A stretch of DNA of 64,000 nt, taken from contig OX328131.1 of the NCBI GenBank assembly GCA_946811695.1, forward strand, positions 6,132,043 to 6,196,042, in the 5' to 3' direction. Of this stretch, positions 10,186 to 26,050 are shown in pieces (the first letter of the stretch is position 1; every line of letters starts with the position of its first letter). Origin of the DNA: Gonocerus acuteangulatus (lineage: Eukaryota > Arthropoda > Insecta > Hemiptera > Coreidae). The notes beneath the pieces were generated by a model. The model was not told the origin of the DNA, did not search any database, and saw only the letters and a program-made list of their open reading frames with translations. A program made the translations under genes and the position numbers.

Positions 10186-11613
10186 CAGTATGAAAGCTTA
10201 TTGTTTATCACGAAAGTTTAGGTAACCAGCGATAAGATCTAATTAAAAAAACAATACAAAAAAAAACCTTTATACCTAACCTCATCAAAACTAGCTAAGT
10301 TGATTAGAGATATTGGATGCAGACAAAACAATAATGGGGGAGTAACTTCCCCAGGTACTGAAGCTCCTTAATATCTGCGGTGTTAATTAAAAGTTATATA
10401 AAGACTGTGAAGTGTTTGCTGTTCCTAAGCGAAAATCGATCAGTATAACAATATCTCAGGAGGTCACATTTTGTAGGGCGTCCATTTAGGGGATGGGTAG
10501 GTCACCTTGTCTTCCAGCTTCAATTTAGAAGATGGTTTAATTAGATTAAAAATTGTATCATAAACCTTAAATATTTTAAATATTGGCTGCTCTAGACTTT
10601 GGTTATTGTCTGAGGGAGCTACCGCCCCCCCCTCAGAAGTTTAGATTTAATCGGAAACAATGTGTCATAAGGATGTCATTACACACATCTGTATATATTA
10701 TTGTTTTTTCTTCGTAGTATCCCTGTGAAGATTGCATTTATTTTGAACAGATGTTCCATTTATTATAAACCTTCGACTCGTGGAAACTGTGTCCACTCGG
10801 CGACATATAAACCAAAAGCCTATAGTTTTTTTTTCTAACATAAAAGTTACGAATCATTGCAATTTCTTGAATTCTACTTTCTTTGAGCACTTCCAGATCG
10901 TGTCATTGGGTTGACGTCATAAGCTGGGCTTCCTATCTATGAGGAAATACGCTAAAACTACCTATTTGTGATTGGAGGAGAACGCGTGTCACATTCTGCT
11001 GATTTCTTCCCCCTTCAAAGGCGAGTTTCCCGCGAGAATATCGATCTTGTCAAGACTTCATTAAAACTCCCGCCAGAAATCCAACTCGTCAACAGCTGAT
11101 GTGGCAGTTCCTAACTACACTTTAGAAAGGAAGCACTCCGGATGTGGTTATAATCTTGTTGGGAAGTCAGCAATTCAACATAAAGGGGATCATTTTTAAC
11201 AAGATTCTAGAAACATGACTTGGAAGGAGCGATGAAGGCATTTTTAGAAAATTCTATAATCAGTGGAACCTCGATAAAATGGTTCTCCTTTGGAATGTCC
11301 TAGAAATCTATTAACACTTTACACCCTTTGCACAGGGTCTGTGAAAAGCAGAGCTGTCCGCTCTCTATGTCTTTGTCGCGCTCTAGTTCTGGGATTTCTA
11401 GTAACATTTTATTAAAAAATCTATTATGAGGTCAGCTACGGAGACCATTAACTCATCTACAGAATCAAAGTCCGTTGAAGTAGTAGCCAGATTGTAATAA
11501 TAATAATAATAATACCAAACATAAATAAAATAAAGGATAAACATAAAGCATAAATCATCAACAATATTTATTTACAATAAAAATAAAATCAAATAAAATG
11601 TTTGTGTAGATGA
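10186..11613. other. Unassigned low-copy stretch
   Basis: No gene, RNA or clear repeat was found, apart from a repeat-A-like remnant at about 10905-10965 (GACGTCATAAGC...GAGGAAATACGC) and a short (TAA)n at 11495-11512. This is the left flank of the large composite array. Confidence 0.45.
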
Positions 11614-12201
11614 ATACATATCATCCCTATCATCACTTCAAACTATGGAATATGCAAATCGGATACATATCATCCCTATCATCACTTCAAACTATCGAAT
11701 ATGCAAATCGGATACATATCGTCCCTATCATCACTTCAAACTATCGAATATGCAAATCGGATACATATCGTCCCTATCATCACTTCAAACTATCGAATAT
11801 GCAAATCGGATACATATCATCCCTATCATCACTTCAAACTATCGAATATGCAAATCGGATACATATCGTCCCGATCATCACTTCAAACTATCGAATATGC
11901 AAATCGGATACATATCATCCCTATCATCACTTCAAACTATCGAATATGCAAATCGGATACATATCATCCCTATCATCACTTCAAACTATCGAATATGCAA
12001 ATCGGATACATATCATCCCTATCATCACTTCAAACTATGGAATATGCAAATCGGATACATATCATCCCTATCATCACTTCAAACTATGGAATATGCAAAT
12101 CGGATACATATCATCCCTATCATCACTTCAAACTATCGAATATGCAAATCGGATACATATCATCCCTATAATCACTTCAAACTATCGAATATGCAAATCG
12201 G

Positions 12202-12575
12202 AGCAAACTAGAGAACCAACATATTCTATCCATTGACCAAGTAATATATTAAAGTATGGTCTTATTCGATACTTTATTTAAGGCATTAAAGGCTATTCTA
12301 CAACCCGTATCGCCCACAATCCAAGAGCAAAGTCTCCAATGAGAGATAACAAGCTCCAAGAGATAAAAAGAAACGTGAAGCCATGGAAAACATCTACAAA
12401 CCATACAAGGAGAAAGGAAGTAGTCTTTACCCGAATGAGAATCGGCCATACAAACCTCACGCATTCCTTCCTAATGTCTAAGGACCCCCCACCAGTTTGT
12501 AGCTCATGCAATGTACTGCTAACTGTGAAGCACATCTTGACTAATTGCCGGGCCTATGAGCAACTGAAAGAGCAA
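12202..12575 (+). mobile_element. LINE ORF2 3' piece, copy 1 (374 bp)
   Basis: It runs from AGCAAACTAGAGAACC to CTGAAAGAGCAA. The last part, open from 12339, encodes a C-terminal LINE segment (RMRIGHTNLTHSFL and a CX2CX7HX4C finger). Upstream is a frame-disrupted RNase H-like part with a GIKG motif. This copy alone has CTATCCATTGACC where the others have CTAACCATTCTCC. The 49-bp array resumes immediately at CGGATAC. Confidence 0.85.
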
Positions 12576-15028
12576 CGGATACATATCATCCCTATCATCA
12601 CTTCAAACTATGGAATATGCAAATCGGATACATATCATCCCTATCATCACTTCAAACTATCGAATATGCAAATCGGATACATATCATCCCTATCATCACT
12701 TCAAACTATCGAATATGCAAATCGGATACACATCATCCCTATCATCACATCAAACTATCGAATATGCAAATCGGATACATATCGTCCCTATCATCACTTC
12801 AAACTATCGAATATGCAAATCGGATACATATCATCCCTATCATCACTTCAAACTATGGAATATGCAAATCGGATACATATCGTCCCTATCATCACTTCAA
12901 AATATCGAATATGCAAATCGGATACATATCATCCCTATCATCACTTCAAACTATCGAATATGCAAATCGGATACATATCATCCCTATCATCACTTCAAAC
13001 TATCGAATATGCAAATCGGATACATATCATCCCTATCATCACATCAAACTATCGAATATGCAAATCGGATACATATCATCCCTATCATCACATCAAACTA
13101 TCGAATATGCAAATCGGATACATATCATCCCTATCATCACTTCAAACTATGGAATATGCAAATCGGATACATATCATCCCTATCATCACTTCAAACTATC
13201 GAATATGCAAATCGGATACACATCATCCCTATCATCACTTCAAACTATCGAATATGCAAATCGGATACATATCATCCTAATCATCACTTCAAACTATCGA
13301 ATATGCAAATCGGATACATATCATCCCTATCATCACTTCAAACTATCGAATATGCAAATCGGATACAAATCATCCCTATCATCCCTTCAAACTATCGAAT
13401 ATGCAAATCGGATACATATCATCCCTATCATCACTTCAAACTATCGAATAAGCAAATCGGATACATATCATCCCTATCATCACTTCAAACTATCGAATAT
13501 GCAAATCGGATACATATCATCCCTATCATCACTTCAAACTATCGAATATGCAAATCGGATACATATCATCCCTATCATCACATCAAACTATCGAATATGC
13601 AAATCGGATACATATCATCCCTATCATCACATCAAACTATCGAATATGCAAATCGGATACATATCATCCCTATCATCACTTCAAACTATCGAATATGCAA
13701 ATCGGATACATATCATCCCTATCATCACATCAAACTATCGAATATGCAAATCGGATACATATCATCCCTATCATCACTTCAAACTATGGAATATGCAAAT
13801 CGGATACATATCATCCCTATCATCACTTCAAACTATCGAATATGCAAATCGGATACACATCATCCCTATCATCACTTCAAACTATCGAATATGCAAATCG
13901 GATACATATCATCCTAATCATCACTTCAAACTATCGAATATGCAAATCGGATACATATCATCCCTATCATCACTTCAAACTATCGAATATGCAAATCGGA
14001 TACATATCATCCCTATCATCCCTTCAAACTATCGAATATGCAAATCGGATACATATCATCCCTATCATCACTTCAAACTATCGAATAAGCAAATCGGATA
14101 CATATCATCCCTATCATCACTTCAAACTATCGAATATGCAAATCGGATACATATCATCCCTATCATCACTTCAAACTATCGAATATGCAAATCGGATACA
14201 TATCATCCCTATCATCACATCAAACTATCGAATATGCAAATCGGATACATATCATCCCTATCATCACTTCAAACTATCGAATATGCAAATCGGATACACA
14301 TCATCCCTATCATCACATCAAACTATCGAATATGCAAATCGGATACATATCATCCCTATCATCACTTCAAACTATCGAATATGCAAATCGGATACATATC
14401 ATCCCTATCATCACTTCAAACTATCGAATATGCAAATCGGATACACATCATCCCTATCATCACATCAAACTATCGAATATGCAAATCGGATACATATCAT
14501 CCCTATCATCACTTCAAACTATCGAATATGCAAATCGGATACATATCATCCCTATCATCACTTCAAACTATCGAATATGCAAATCGGATACACATCATCC
14601 CTATCATCACATCAAACTATCGAATATGCAAATCGGATACATATCATCCCTATCATCACTTCAAACTATCGAATATGCAAATCGGATACATATCATCCCT
14701 ATCATCACTTCAAACTATCGAATATGCAAATCGGATACATATCATCCCTATCATCACTTCAAACTATCGAATATGCAAATCGGATACATATCATCCCTAT
14801 CATCACTTCAAACTATCGAATATGCAAATCGGATACTTATCATCCCTATCATCACTTCAAACTATCGAATATGCAAATCGGATACATAGCGTCCCTATCA
14901 TCCCTTCAAACTATCGAATATGCAAATCGGATACATATCATCCCTATCATCACTTCAAACTATCGAATATGCAAATCGGATACATATCATCCCTATCATC
15001 ACTTCAAACTATCGAATATGCAAATCGG

Positions 15029-15402
15029 AGCAAACTAGAGAACCAACATATTCTAACCATTCTCCAAGTAATATATTAAAGTATGGTCTTATTCGATACT
15101 TTTTTTAAGGCATTAAAGGCTATTCTACAACCCGTATCGCCCACAATCCAAGAGCAAAGTCTCCAATGAGAGATAACAAGCTCCAAGAGATAAAAAGAAA
15201 CGTGAAGCCATGGAAAACATCTACAAACCATACAAGGAGAAAGGAAGTAGTCTTTACCCGAATGAGAATCGGCCATACAAACCTCACGCATTCCTTACTA
15301 ATGTCTAAGGACCCCCCACCAGTTTGTAGCTCATGCAATGTACTGCTAACTGTGAAGCACATCTTGACTAATTGCCGGGCCTATGAGCAACTGAAAGAGC
15401 AA
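15029..15402 (+). mobile_element. LINE ORF2 3' piece, copy 2
   Basis: Same 374-bp piece. It carries TTTTTTTAAGG in place of TTTATTTAAGG and TCCTTACTAATG in place of TCCTTCCTAATG. Copy 4 shares these two changes, which marks the 3,734-bp tandem duplication. Confidence 0.85.
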
Positions 15403-17993
15403 CGGATACATATCATCCCTATCATCACTTCAAACTATGGAATATGCAAATCGGATACATATCGTCCCTATCATCACTTCAAAATATCGAATATGCAAAT
15501 CGGATACATATCATCCCTATCATCACTTCAAACTATCGAATATGCAAATCGGATACATATCATCCCTATCATCACTTCAAACTATCGAATATGCAAATCG
15601 GATACATATCATCCCTATCATCACTTCAAACTATGGAATATGCAAATCGGATACATATCATCCCTATCATCACTTCAAACTATCGAATATGCAAATCGGA
15701 TACATATCATCCCTATCATCCCTTCAAACTATCGAATATGCAAATCGGATACATATCATCCCTATCATCACTTCAAACTATGGAATATGCAAATCGGATA
15801 CATATCATCCCTATCATCACTTCAAACTATCGAATATGCAAATCGGATACATATCATCCCTATCATCCCTTCAAACTATCGAATATGCAAATCGGATACA
15901 TAGCGTCCCTATCATCACTTCAAACTATCGAATATGCAAATCGGATACATATCATCCCTATCATCACATCAAACTATCGAATATGCAAATCGGATACATA
16001 TCATCCCTATCATCACATCAAACTATCGAATATGCAAATCGGATACATATCATCCCTATCATCACTTCAAACTATGGAATATGCAAATCGGATACATATC
16101 ATCCCTATCATCACTTCAAACTATCGAATATGCAAATCGGATACATATCATCCCTATCATCCCTTCAAACTATCGAATATGCAAATCGGATACATATCAT
16201 CCCTTCAAACTATCGAATATGCAAATCGGATACATAGCGTCCCTATCATCACTTCAAACTATCGAATATGCAAATCGGATACATATCATCCCTATCATCA
16301 CATCAAACTATCGAATATGCAAATCGGATACATATCATCCCTATCATCACATCAAACTATCGAATATGCAAATCGGATACATATCATCCCTATCATCACT
16401 TCAAACTATGGAATATGCAAATCGGATACATATCATCCCTATCATCACTTCAAACTATCGAATATGCAAATCGGATACATATTATCCCTATCATCCCTTC
16501 AAACTATCGAATATGCAAATCGGATACATAGCGTCCCTATCATCACTTCAAACTATCGAATATGCAAATCGGATACATATCATCCCTATCATCCCTTCAA
16601 ACTATCGAATATGCAAATCGGATACATAGCGTCCCTATCATCACTTCAAACTATCGAATATGCAAATCGGATACATATCATCCCTATCATCACATCAAAC
16701 TATCGAATATGCAAATCGGATACATATCATCCCTATCATCACATCAAACTATCGAATATGCAAATCGGATACATATCATCCCTATCATCACTTCAAACTA
16801 TCGAATATGCAAATCGGATACATATCATCCCTATCATCACTTCAAACTATGGAATATGCAAATCGGATACATATCATCCCTATCATCACTTCAAACTATC
16901 GAATATGCAAATCGGATACATATCATCCCTATCATCACTTCAAACTATCGAATATGCAAATCGGATACATATCATCCCTATCATCACTTCAAACTATCGA
17001 ATATGCAAATCGGATACATATCGTCCCTATCATCCCTTCAAACTATCGAATATGCAAATCGGATACATATCATCCCTATCATCACTTCAAACTATCGAAT
17101 ATGCAAATCGGATACATATCATCCCTATCATCCCTGCAAACTATCGAATATGCAAATCGGATACATATCATCCCTATCATCACTTCAAACTATGGAATAT
17201 GCAAATCGGATACATATCATCCCTATCATCACTTCAAACTATCGAATATGCAAATCGGATACATATCATCCCTATCATCACTTCAAACTATCGAATATGC
17301 AAATCGGATACATATCATCCCTATCATCACTTCAAACTATGGAATATGCAAATCGGATACATATCATCCCTATCATCACTTCAAACTATCGAATATGCAA
17401 ATCGGATACACATCATCCCTATCATCACATCAAACTATCGAATATGCAAATCGGATACATATCATCCCTATCATCACTTCAAACTATCGAATATGCAAAT
17501 CGGATACATATCATCCCTATCATCACTTCAAACTATGGAATATGCAAATCGGATACATATCATCCCTATCATCCCTTCAAACTATCGAATATGCAAATCG
17601 GATACATATCATCCCTATCATCACTTCAAACTATCGAATATGCAAATCGGATACATATCATCCCTATCATCACTTCAAACTATCGAATATGCAAATCGGA
17701 TACATATCATCCCTATCATCACTTCAAACTATCGAATATGCAAATCGGATACATATCATCCCTATCATCACTTCAAACTATCGAATATGCAAATCGGATA
17801 CATATCATCCCTATCATCACTTCAAACTATCGAATATGCAAATCGGATACATAGCGTCCCTATCATCCCTTCAAACTATCGAATATGCAAATCGGATACA
17901 TATCATCCCTATCATCACTTCAAACTATCGAATATGCAAATCGGATACATATCATCCCTATCATCACTTCAAACTATCGAATATGCAAATCGG

Positions 17994-18367
17994 AGCAAAC
18001 TAGAGAACCAACATATTCTAACCATTCTCCAAGTAATATATTAAAGTATGGTCTTATTCGATACTTTATTTAAGGCATTAAAGGCTATTCTACAACCCGT
18101 ATCGCCCACAATCCAAGAGCAAAGTCTCCAATGAGAGATAACAAGCTCCAAGAGATAAAAAGAAACGTGAAGCCATGGAAAACATCTACATATCATACAA
18201 GTAGAAAGGAAGTAGTCTTGACCCGAATGAGAATCGGCCATACAAACCTCACGCATTCCTTCCTAATGTCTAAGGACCCCCCACCAGTTTGTAGCTCATG
18301 CAATGTACTGCTAACTGTGAAGCACATCTTGACTAATTGCCGGGCCTATGAGCAACTGAAAGAGCAA
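17994..18367 (+). mobile_element. LINE ORF2 3' piece, copy 3
   Basis: Same piece. It has private changes ACATATCATACAAGTAGAAA in the lysine/arginine-rich part (N-H-T-R to Y-H-T-S), shared only with copy 5. Confidence 0.85.
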
Positions 18368-18762
18368 CGGATACATATCATCCCTATCATCACTTCAAAC
18401 TATCGAATATGCAAATCGGATACATATCATCCCTATCATCACTTCAAACTATCGAATATGCAAATCGGATACATATCATCCCTATCATCACTTCAAACTA
18501 TCGAATATGCAAATCGGATACATATCATCCCTATCATCACTTCAAACTATCGAATATGCAAATCGGATACTTATCATCCCTATCATCACTTCAAACTATC
18601 GAATATGCAAATCGGATACATAGCGTCCCTATCATCCCTTCAAACTATCGAATATGCAAATCGGATACATATCATCCCTATCATCACTTCAAACTATCGA
18701 ATATGCAAATCGGATACATATCATCCCTATCATCACTTCAAACTATCGAATATGCAAATCGG

Positions 18763-19136
18763 AGCAAACTAGAGAACCAACATATTCTAACCATTCTCCA
18801 AGTAATATATTAAAGTATGGTCTTATTCGATACTTTTTTTAAGGCATTAAAGGCTATTCTACAACCCGTATCGCCCACAATCCAAGAGCAAAGTCTCCAA
18901 TGAGAGATAACAAGCTCCAAGAGATAAAAAGAAACGTGAAGCCATGGAAAACATCTACAAACCATACAAGGAGAAAGGAAGTAGTCTTTACCCGAATGAG
19001 AATCGGCCATACAAACCTCACGCATTCCTTACTAATGTCTAAGGACCCCCCACCAGTTTGTAGCTCATGCAATGTACTGCTAACTGTGAAGCACATCTTG
19101 ACTAATTGCCGGGCCTATGAGCAACTGAAAGAGCAA
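18763..19136 (+). mobile_element. LINE ORF2 3' piece, copy 4 (duplicate of copy 2)
   Basis: It lies exactly 3,734 bp after copy 2 and shares its diagnostic changes. The following array block repeats the one after copy 2 with identical translations. Confidence 0.85.
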
Positions 19137-21727
19137 CGGATACATATCATCCCTATCATCACTTCAAACTATGGAATATGCAAATCGGATACATATCGTC
19201 CCTATCATCACTTCAAAATATCGAATATGCAAATCGGATACATATCATCCCTATCATCACTTCAAACTATCGAATATGCAAATCGGATACATATCATCCC
19301 TATCATCACTTCAAACTATCGAATATGCAAATCGGATACATATCATCCCTATCATCACTTCAAACTATGGAATATGCAAATCGGATACATATCATCCCTA
19401 TCATCACTTCAAACTATCGAATATGCAAATCGGATACATATCATCCCTATCATCCCTTCAAACTATCGAATATGCAAATCGGATACATATCATCCCTATC
19501 ATCACTTCAAACTATGGAATATGCAAATCGGATACATATCATCCCTATCATCACTTCAAACTATCGAATATGCAAATCGGATACATATCATCCCTATCAT
19601 CCCTTCAAACTATCGAATATGCAAATCGGATACATAGCGTCCCTATCATCACTTCAAACTATCGAATATGCAAATCGGATACATATCATCCCTATCATCA
19701 CATCAAACTATCGAATATGCAAATCGGATACATATCATCCCTATCATCACATCAAACTATCGAATATGCAAATCGGATACATATCATCCCTATCATCACT
19801 TCAAACTATGGAATATGCAAATCGGATACATATCATCCCTATCATCACTTCAAACTATCGAATATGCAAATCGGATACATATCATCCCTATCATCCCTTC
19901 AAACTATCGAATATGCAAATCGGATACATATCATCCCTTCAAACTATCGAATATGCAAATCGGATACATAGCGTCCCTATCATCACTTCAAACTATCGAA
20001 TATGCAAATCGGATACATATCATCCCTATCATCACATCAAACTATCGAATATGCAAATCGGATACATATCATCCCTATCATCACATCAAACTATCGAATA
20101 TGCAAATCGGATACATATCATCCCTATCATCACTTCAAACTATGGAATATGCAAATCGGATACATATCATCCCTATCATCACTTCAAACTATCGAATATG
20201 CAAATCGGATACATATTATCCCTATCATCCCTTCAAACTATCGAATATGCAAATCGGATACATAGCGTCCCTATCATCACTTCAAACTATCGAATATGCA
20301 AATCGGATACATATCATCCCTATCATCCCTTCAAACTATCGAATATGCAAATCGGATACATAGCGTCCCTATCATCACTTCAAACTATCGAATATGCAAA
20401 TCGGATACATATCATCCCTATCATCACATCAAACTATCGAATATGCAAATCGGATACATATCATCCCTATCATCACATCAAACTATCGAATATGCAAATC
20501 GGATACATATCATCCCTATCATCACTTCAAACTATCGAATATGCAAATCGGATACATATCATCCCTATCATCACTTCAAACTATGGAATATGCAAATCGG
20601 ATACATATCATCCCTATCATCACTTCAAACTATCGAATATGCAAATCGGATACATATCATCCCTATCATCACTTCAAACTATCGAATATGCAAATCGGAT
20701 ACATATCATCCCTATCATCACTTCAAACTATCGAATATGCAAATCGGATACATATCGTCCCTATCATCCCTTCAAACTATCGAATATGCAAATCGGATAC
20801 ATATCATCCCTATCATCACTTCAAACTATCGAATATGCAAATCGGATACATATCATCCCTATCATCCCTGCAAACTATCGAATATGCAAATCGGATACAT
20901 ATCATCCCTATCATCACTTCAAACTATGGAATATGCAAATCGGATACATATCATCCCTATCATCACTTCAAACTATCGAATATGCAAATCGGATACATAT
21001 CATCCCTATCATCACTTCAAACTATCGAATATGCAAATCGGATACATATCATCCCTATCATCACTTCAAACTATGGAATATGCAAATCGGATACATATCA
21101 TCCCTATCATCACTTCAAACTATCGAATATGCAAATCGGATACACATCATCCCTATCATCACATCAAACTATCGAATATGCAAATCGGATACATATCATC
21201 CCTATCATCACTTCAAACTATCGAATATGCAAATCGGATACATATCATCCCTATCATCACTTCAAACTATGGAATATGCAAATCGGATACATATCATCCC
21301 TATCATCCCTTCAAACTATCGAATATGCAAATCGGATACATATCATCCCTATCATCACTTCAAACTATCGAATATGCAAATCGGATACATATCATCCCTA
21401 TCATCACTTCAAACTATCGAATATGCAAATCGGATACATATCATCCCTATCATCACTTCAAACTATCGAATATGCAAATCGGATACATATCATCCCTATC
21501 ATCACTTCAAACTATCGAATATGCAAATCGGATACATATCATCCCTATCATCACTTCAAACTATCGAATATGCAAATCGGATACATAGCGTCCCTATCAT
21601 CCCTTCAAACTATCGAATATGCAAATCGGATACATATCATCCCTATCATCACTTCAAACTATCGAATATGCAAATCGGATACATATCATCCCTATCATCA
21701 CTTCAAACTATCGAATATGCAAATCGG

Positions 21728-22101
21728 AGCAAACTAGAGAACCAACATATTCTAACCATTCTCCAAGTAATATATTAAAGTATGGTCTTATTCGATACTT
21801 TATTTAAGGCATTAAAGGCTATTCTACAACCCGTATCGCCCACAATCCAAGAGCAAAGTCTCCAATGAGAGATAACAAGCTCCAAGAGATAAAAAGAAAC
21901 GTGAAGCCATGGAAAACATCTACATATCATACAAGTAGAAAGGAAGTAGTCTTGACCCGAATGAGAATCGGCCATACAAACCTCACGCATTCCTTCCTAA
22001 TGTCTAAGGACCCCCCACCAGTTTGTAGCTCATGCAATGTACTGCTAACTGTGAAGCACATCTTGACTAATTGCCGGGCCTATGAGCAACTGAAAGAGCA
22101 A
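21728..22101 (+). mobile_element. LINE ORF2 3' piece, copy 5 (duplicate of copy 3)
   Basis: It lies 3,734 bp after copy 3 with the same private substitutions. The arrays after copies 3 and 5 agree for about two units and then differ, marking the right end of the duplication. Confidence 0.85.
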
Positions 22102-23231
22102 CGGATACATATCATCCCTATCATCACTTCAAACTATCGAATATGCAAATCGGATACATATCATCCCTATCATCACTTCAAACTATCGAATATGCAAATC
22201 GGATACATATCATCCCTATCATCACATCAAACTATCGAATATGCAAATCGGATACATATCATCCCTATCATCACTTCAAACTATGGAATATGCAAATCGG
22301 ATACATATCATCCCTATCATCCCTTCAAACTATCGAATATGCAAATCGGATACATAGCGTCCCTATCATCCCTTCAAACTATCGAATATGCAAATCGGAT
22401 ACATATCATCCCTATCATCACTTCAAACTATCGAATATGCAAATCGGATACATATCATCCCTATCATCCCTTCAAACTATCGAATATGCAAATCGGATAC
22501 ATATCATCCCTATCATCACTTCAAACTATCGAATATGCAAATCGGATACATATCATCCCTATCATCACTTCAAACTATCGAATATGCAAATCGGATACAT
22601 AGCGTCCCTATCATCCCTTCAAACTATCGAATATGCAAATCGGATACATATCATCCCTATCATCACTTCAAACTATCGAATAAGCAAATCGGATACATAT
22701 CATCCCTATCATCACTTCAAACTATCGAATATGCAAATCGGATACATATCATCCCTATCATCACTTCAAACTATCGAATATGCAAATCGGATACATATCA
22801 TCCCTATCATCACTTCAAACTATGGAATATGCAAATCGGATACATATCATCCCTATCATCACTTCAAACTATCGAATATGCAAATCGGATACATATCATC
22901 CCTATCATCACTTCAAACTATGGAATATGCAAATCGGATACATATCATCCCTATCATCACTTCAAACTATCGAATAAGCAAATCGGATACTTATCATCCC
23001 TATCATCACTTCAAACTATGGAATATGCAAATCGGATACATATCATCCCTATCATCACTTCAAACTATCGAATATGCAAATCGGATACATATCATCCCTA
23101 TAATCACTTCAAACTATCGAATATGCAAATCGGATACACATCATCCCTATCATCACATCAAACTATCGAATATGCAAATCGGATACATATCATCCCTATC
23201 ATCACTTCAAACTATCGAATATGCAAATCGG

Positions 23232-23605
23232 AGCAAACTAGAGAACCAACATATTCTAACCATTCTCCAAGTATTATATTAAAGTATGGTCTTATTCGAT
23301 ACTTTATTTAAGGCATTAAAGGCTATTCTACAACCCGTATCGCCCACAATCCAAGAGCAAAGTCTCCAATGAGAGATAACAAGCTCCAAGAGATAAAAAG
23401 AAACGTTAAGCCATGGAAAACATCTACAAACCATACAAGGAGAAAGGAAGTAGTCTTGACCCGAATGAGAATCGGCCATACAAACCTCACGCATTCCTTC
23501 CTAATGTCTAAGGACCCCCCACCAGTTTGTAGCTCATGCAATGTACTGCTAACTGTGAAGCACATCTTGACTAATTGCCGGGCCTATGAGCAACTGAAAG
23601 AGCAA
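23232..23605 (+). mobile_element. LINE ORF2 3' piece, copy 6
   Basis: Same piece with AGTATTATATT and AACGTTAAGCC variants. The antisense open frames across it are shadows of the LINE coding strand. Confidence 0.85.
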
Positions 23606-24098
23606 CGGATACATATCATCCCTATCATCACTTCAAACTATGGAATATGCAAATCGGATACATATCGTCCCTATCATCACTTCAAAATATCGAATATGCA
23701 AATCGGATACATATCATCCCTATCATCACTTCAAACTATCGAATATGCAAATCGGATACATATCATCCCTATCATCACTTCAAACTATCGAATATGCAAA
23801 TCGGATACATATCATCCCTATCATCCCTTCAAACTATCGAATATGCAAATCGGATACATATCATCCCTATCATCACTTCAAACTATCGAATATGCAAATC
23901 GGATACACATCATCCCTATCATCACATCAAACTATCGAATATGCAAATCGGATACATATCATCCCTATCATCACTTCAAACTATCGAATATGCAAATCGG
24001 ATACATATCATCCCTATCATCACTTCAAACTATCGAATATGCAAATCGGATACATATCATCCCTATCATCACTTCAAACTATCGAATATGCAAATCGG

Positions 24099-24472
24099 AG
24101 CAAACTAGAGAACCAACATATTCTAACCATTCTCCAAGTAATATATTAAAGTATGGTCTTATTCGATACTTTATTTAAGGCATTAAAGGCTATTCTACAA
24201 CCCGTATCGCCCACAATCCAAGAGCAAAGTCTCCAATGAGAGATAACAAGCTCCAAGAGATAAAAAGAAACGTGAAGCCATGGAAAACATCTACAAACCA
24301 TACAAGGAGAAAGGAAGTAGTCTTGACCCGAATGAGAATCGGCCATACAAACCTCACGCATTCCTTCCTCATGTCTAAGGACCCCCCACCAGTTTGTAGC
24401 TCATGCAATGTACTGCTAACTGTGAAGCACATCTTGACTAATTGCCGGGCCTATGAGCAACTGAAAGAGCAA
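24099..24472 (+). mobile_element. LINE ORF2 3' piece, copy 7
   Basis: Same piece. It carries TTCCTCATG in place of TTCCTAATG, a change shared with copies 8 and 9, which suggests these three spread together. Confidence 0.85.
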
Positions 24473-24858
24473 CGGATACATATCATCACTTCAAACTATG
24501 GAATATGCAAATCGGATACATATCGTCCCTATCATCACTTCAAACTATCGAATATGCAAATCGGATACATATCATCCCTATCATCACTTCAAACTAAGGA
24601 ATATGCAAATCGGATACATATCATCCCTATCATCACATCAAACTATCGAATATGCAAATCGGATACATATCATCCCTATCATCACATCAAACTATCGAAT
24701 ATGCAAATCGGATACATATCCTCCCTATCATCACTTCAAACTATCGAATATGCAAATCGGATACATATCATCCCTATCATCCCTTCAAACTATCGAATAT
24801 GCAAATCGGATACATATCATCCCTATCATCACATCAAACTATCGAATATGCAAATCGG

Positions 24859-25232
24859 AGCAAACTAGAGAACCAACATATTCTAACCATTCTCCAAGTA
24901 TTATATTAAAGTATGGTCTTATTCGATACTTTATTTAAGGCATTAAAGGCTATTCTACAACCCGTATCGCCCACAATCCAAGAGCAAAGTCTCCAATGAG
25001 AGATAACAAGCTCCAAGAGATAAAAAGAAACGTGAAGCCATGGAAAACATCTACAAACCATACAAGGAGAAAGGAAGTAGTCTTGACCCGAATGAGAATC
25101 GGCCATACAAACCTCACGCATTCCTTCCTCATGTCTAAGGACCCCCCACCAGTTTGTAGCTCATGCAATGTACTGCTAACTGTGAAGCACATCTTGACTA
25201 ATTGCCGGGCCTATGAGCAACTGAAAGAGCAA
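24859..25232 (+). mobile_element. LINE ORF2 3' piece, copy 8
   Basis: Same piece with both AGTATTATATT and TTCCTCATG variants, combining markers of copies 6 and 7 as expected from unequal exchange or gene conversion. Confidence 0.85.
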
Positions 25233-25676
25233 CGGATACATATCATCCCTATCATCACTTCAAACTATGGAATATGCAAATCGGATACATATCATCCCTA
25301 TCATCACTTCAAACTATCGAATATGCAAATCGGATACATATCATCCCTATCATCACTTCAAACTATGGAATATGCAAATCGGATACATATCATCCCTATC
25401 ATCACTTCAAACTATGGAATATGCAAATCGGATACATATCATCCCTATCATCACTTCAAACTATCGAATATGCAAATCGGATACATATCATCCCTATCAT
25501 CACTTCAAACTATCGAATATGCAAATCGGATACATAGCGTCCCTATCATCCCTTCAAACTATCGAATATGCAAATCGGATACATATCATCCCTATCATCA
25601 CTTCAAACTATCGAATGTGCAAATCGGATACATATCATCCCTATCATCACTTCAAACTATCGAATATGCAAATCGG

Positions 25677-26050
25677 AGCAAACTAGAGAACCAATATATT
25701 CTAACCATTCTCCAAGTAATATATTAAAGTATGGTCTTATTCGATACTTTATTTAAGGCATTAAAGGCTATTCTACAACCCGTATCGCCCACAATCCAAG
25801 AGCAAAGTCTCCAATGAGAGATAACAAGCTCCAAGAGATAAAAAGAAACGTGAAGCCATGGAAAACATCTACAAACCATACAAGGAGAAAGGAAGTAGTC
25901 TTGACCCGAATGAGAATCGGCCATACAAACCTCACGCATTCCTTCCTCATGTCTAAGGACCCCCCACCAGTTTGTAGCTCATGCAATGTACTGCTAACTG
26001 TGAAGCACATCTTGACTAATTGCCGGGCCTATGAGCAACTGAAAGAGCAA
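25677..26050 (+). mobile_element. LINE ORF2 3' piece, copy 9
   Basis: Same piece with AACCAATATATTC in place of AACCAACATATTC, and TTCCTCATG. Confidence 0.85.
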
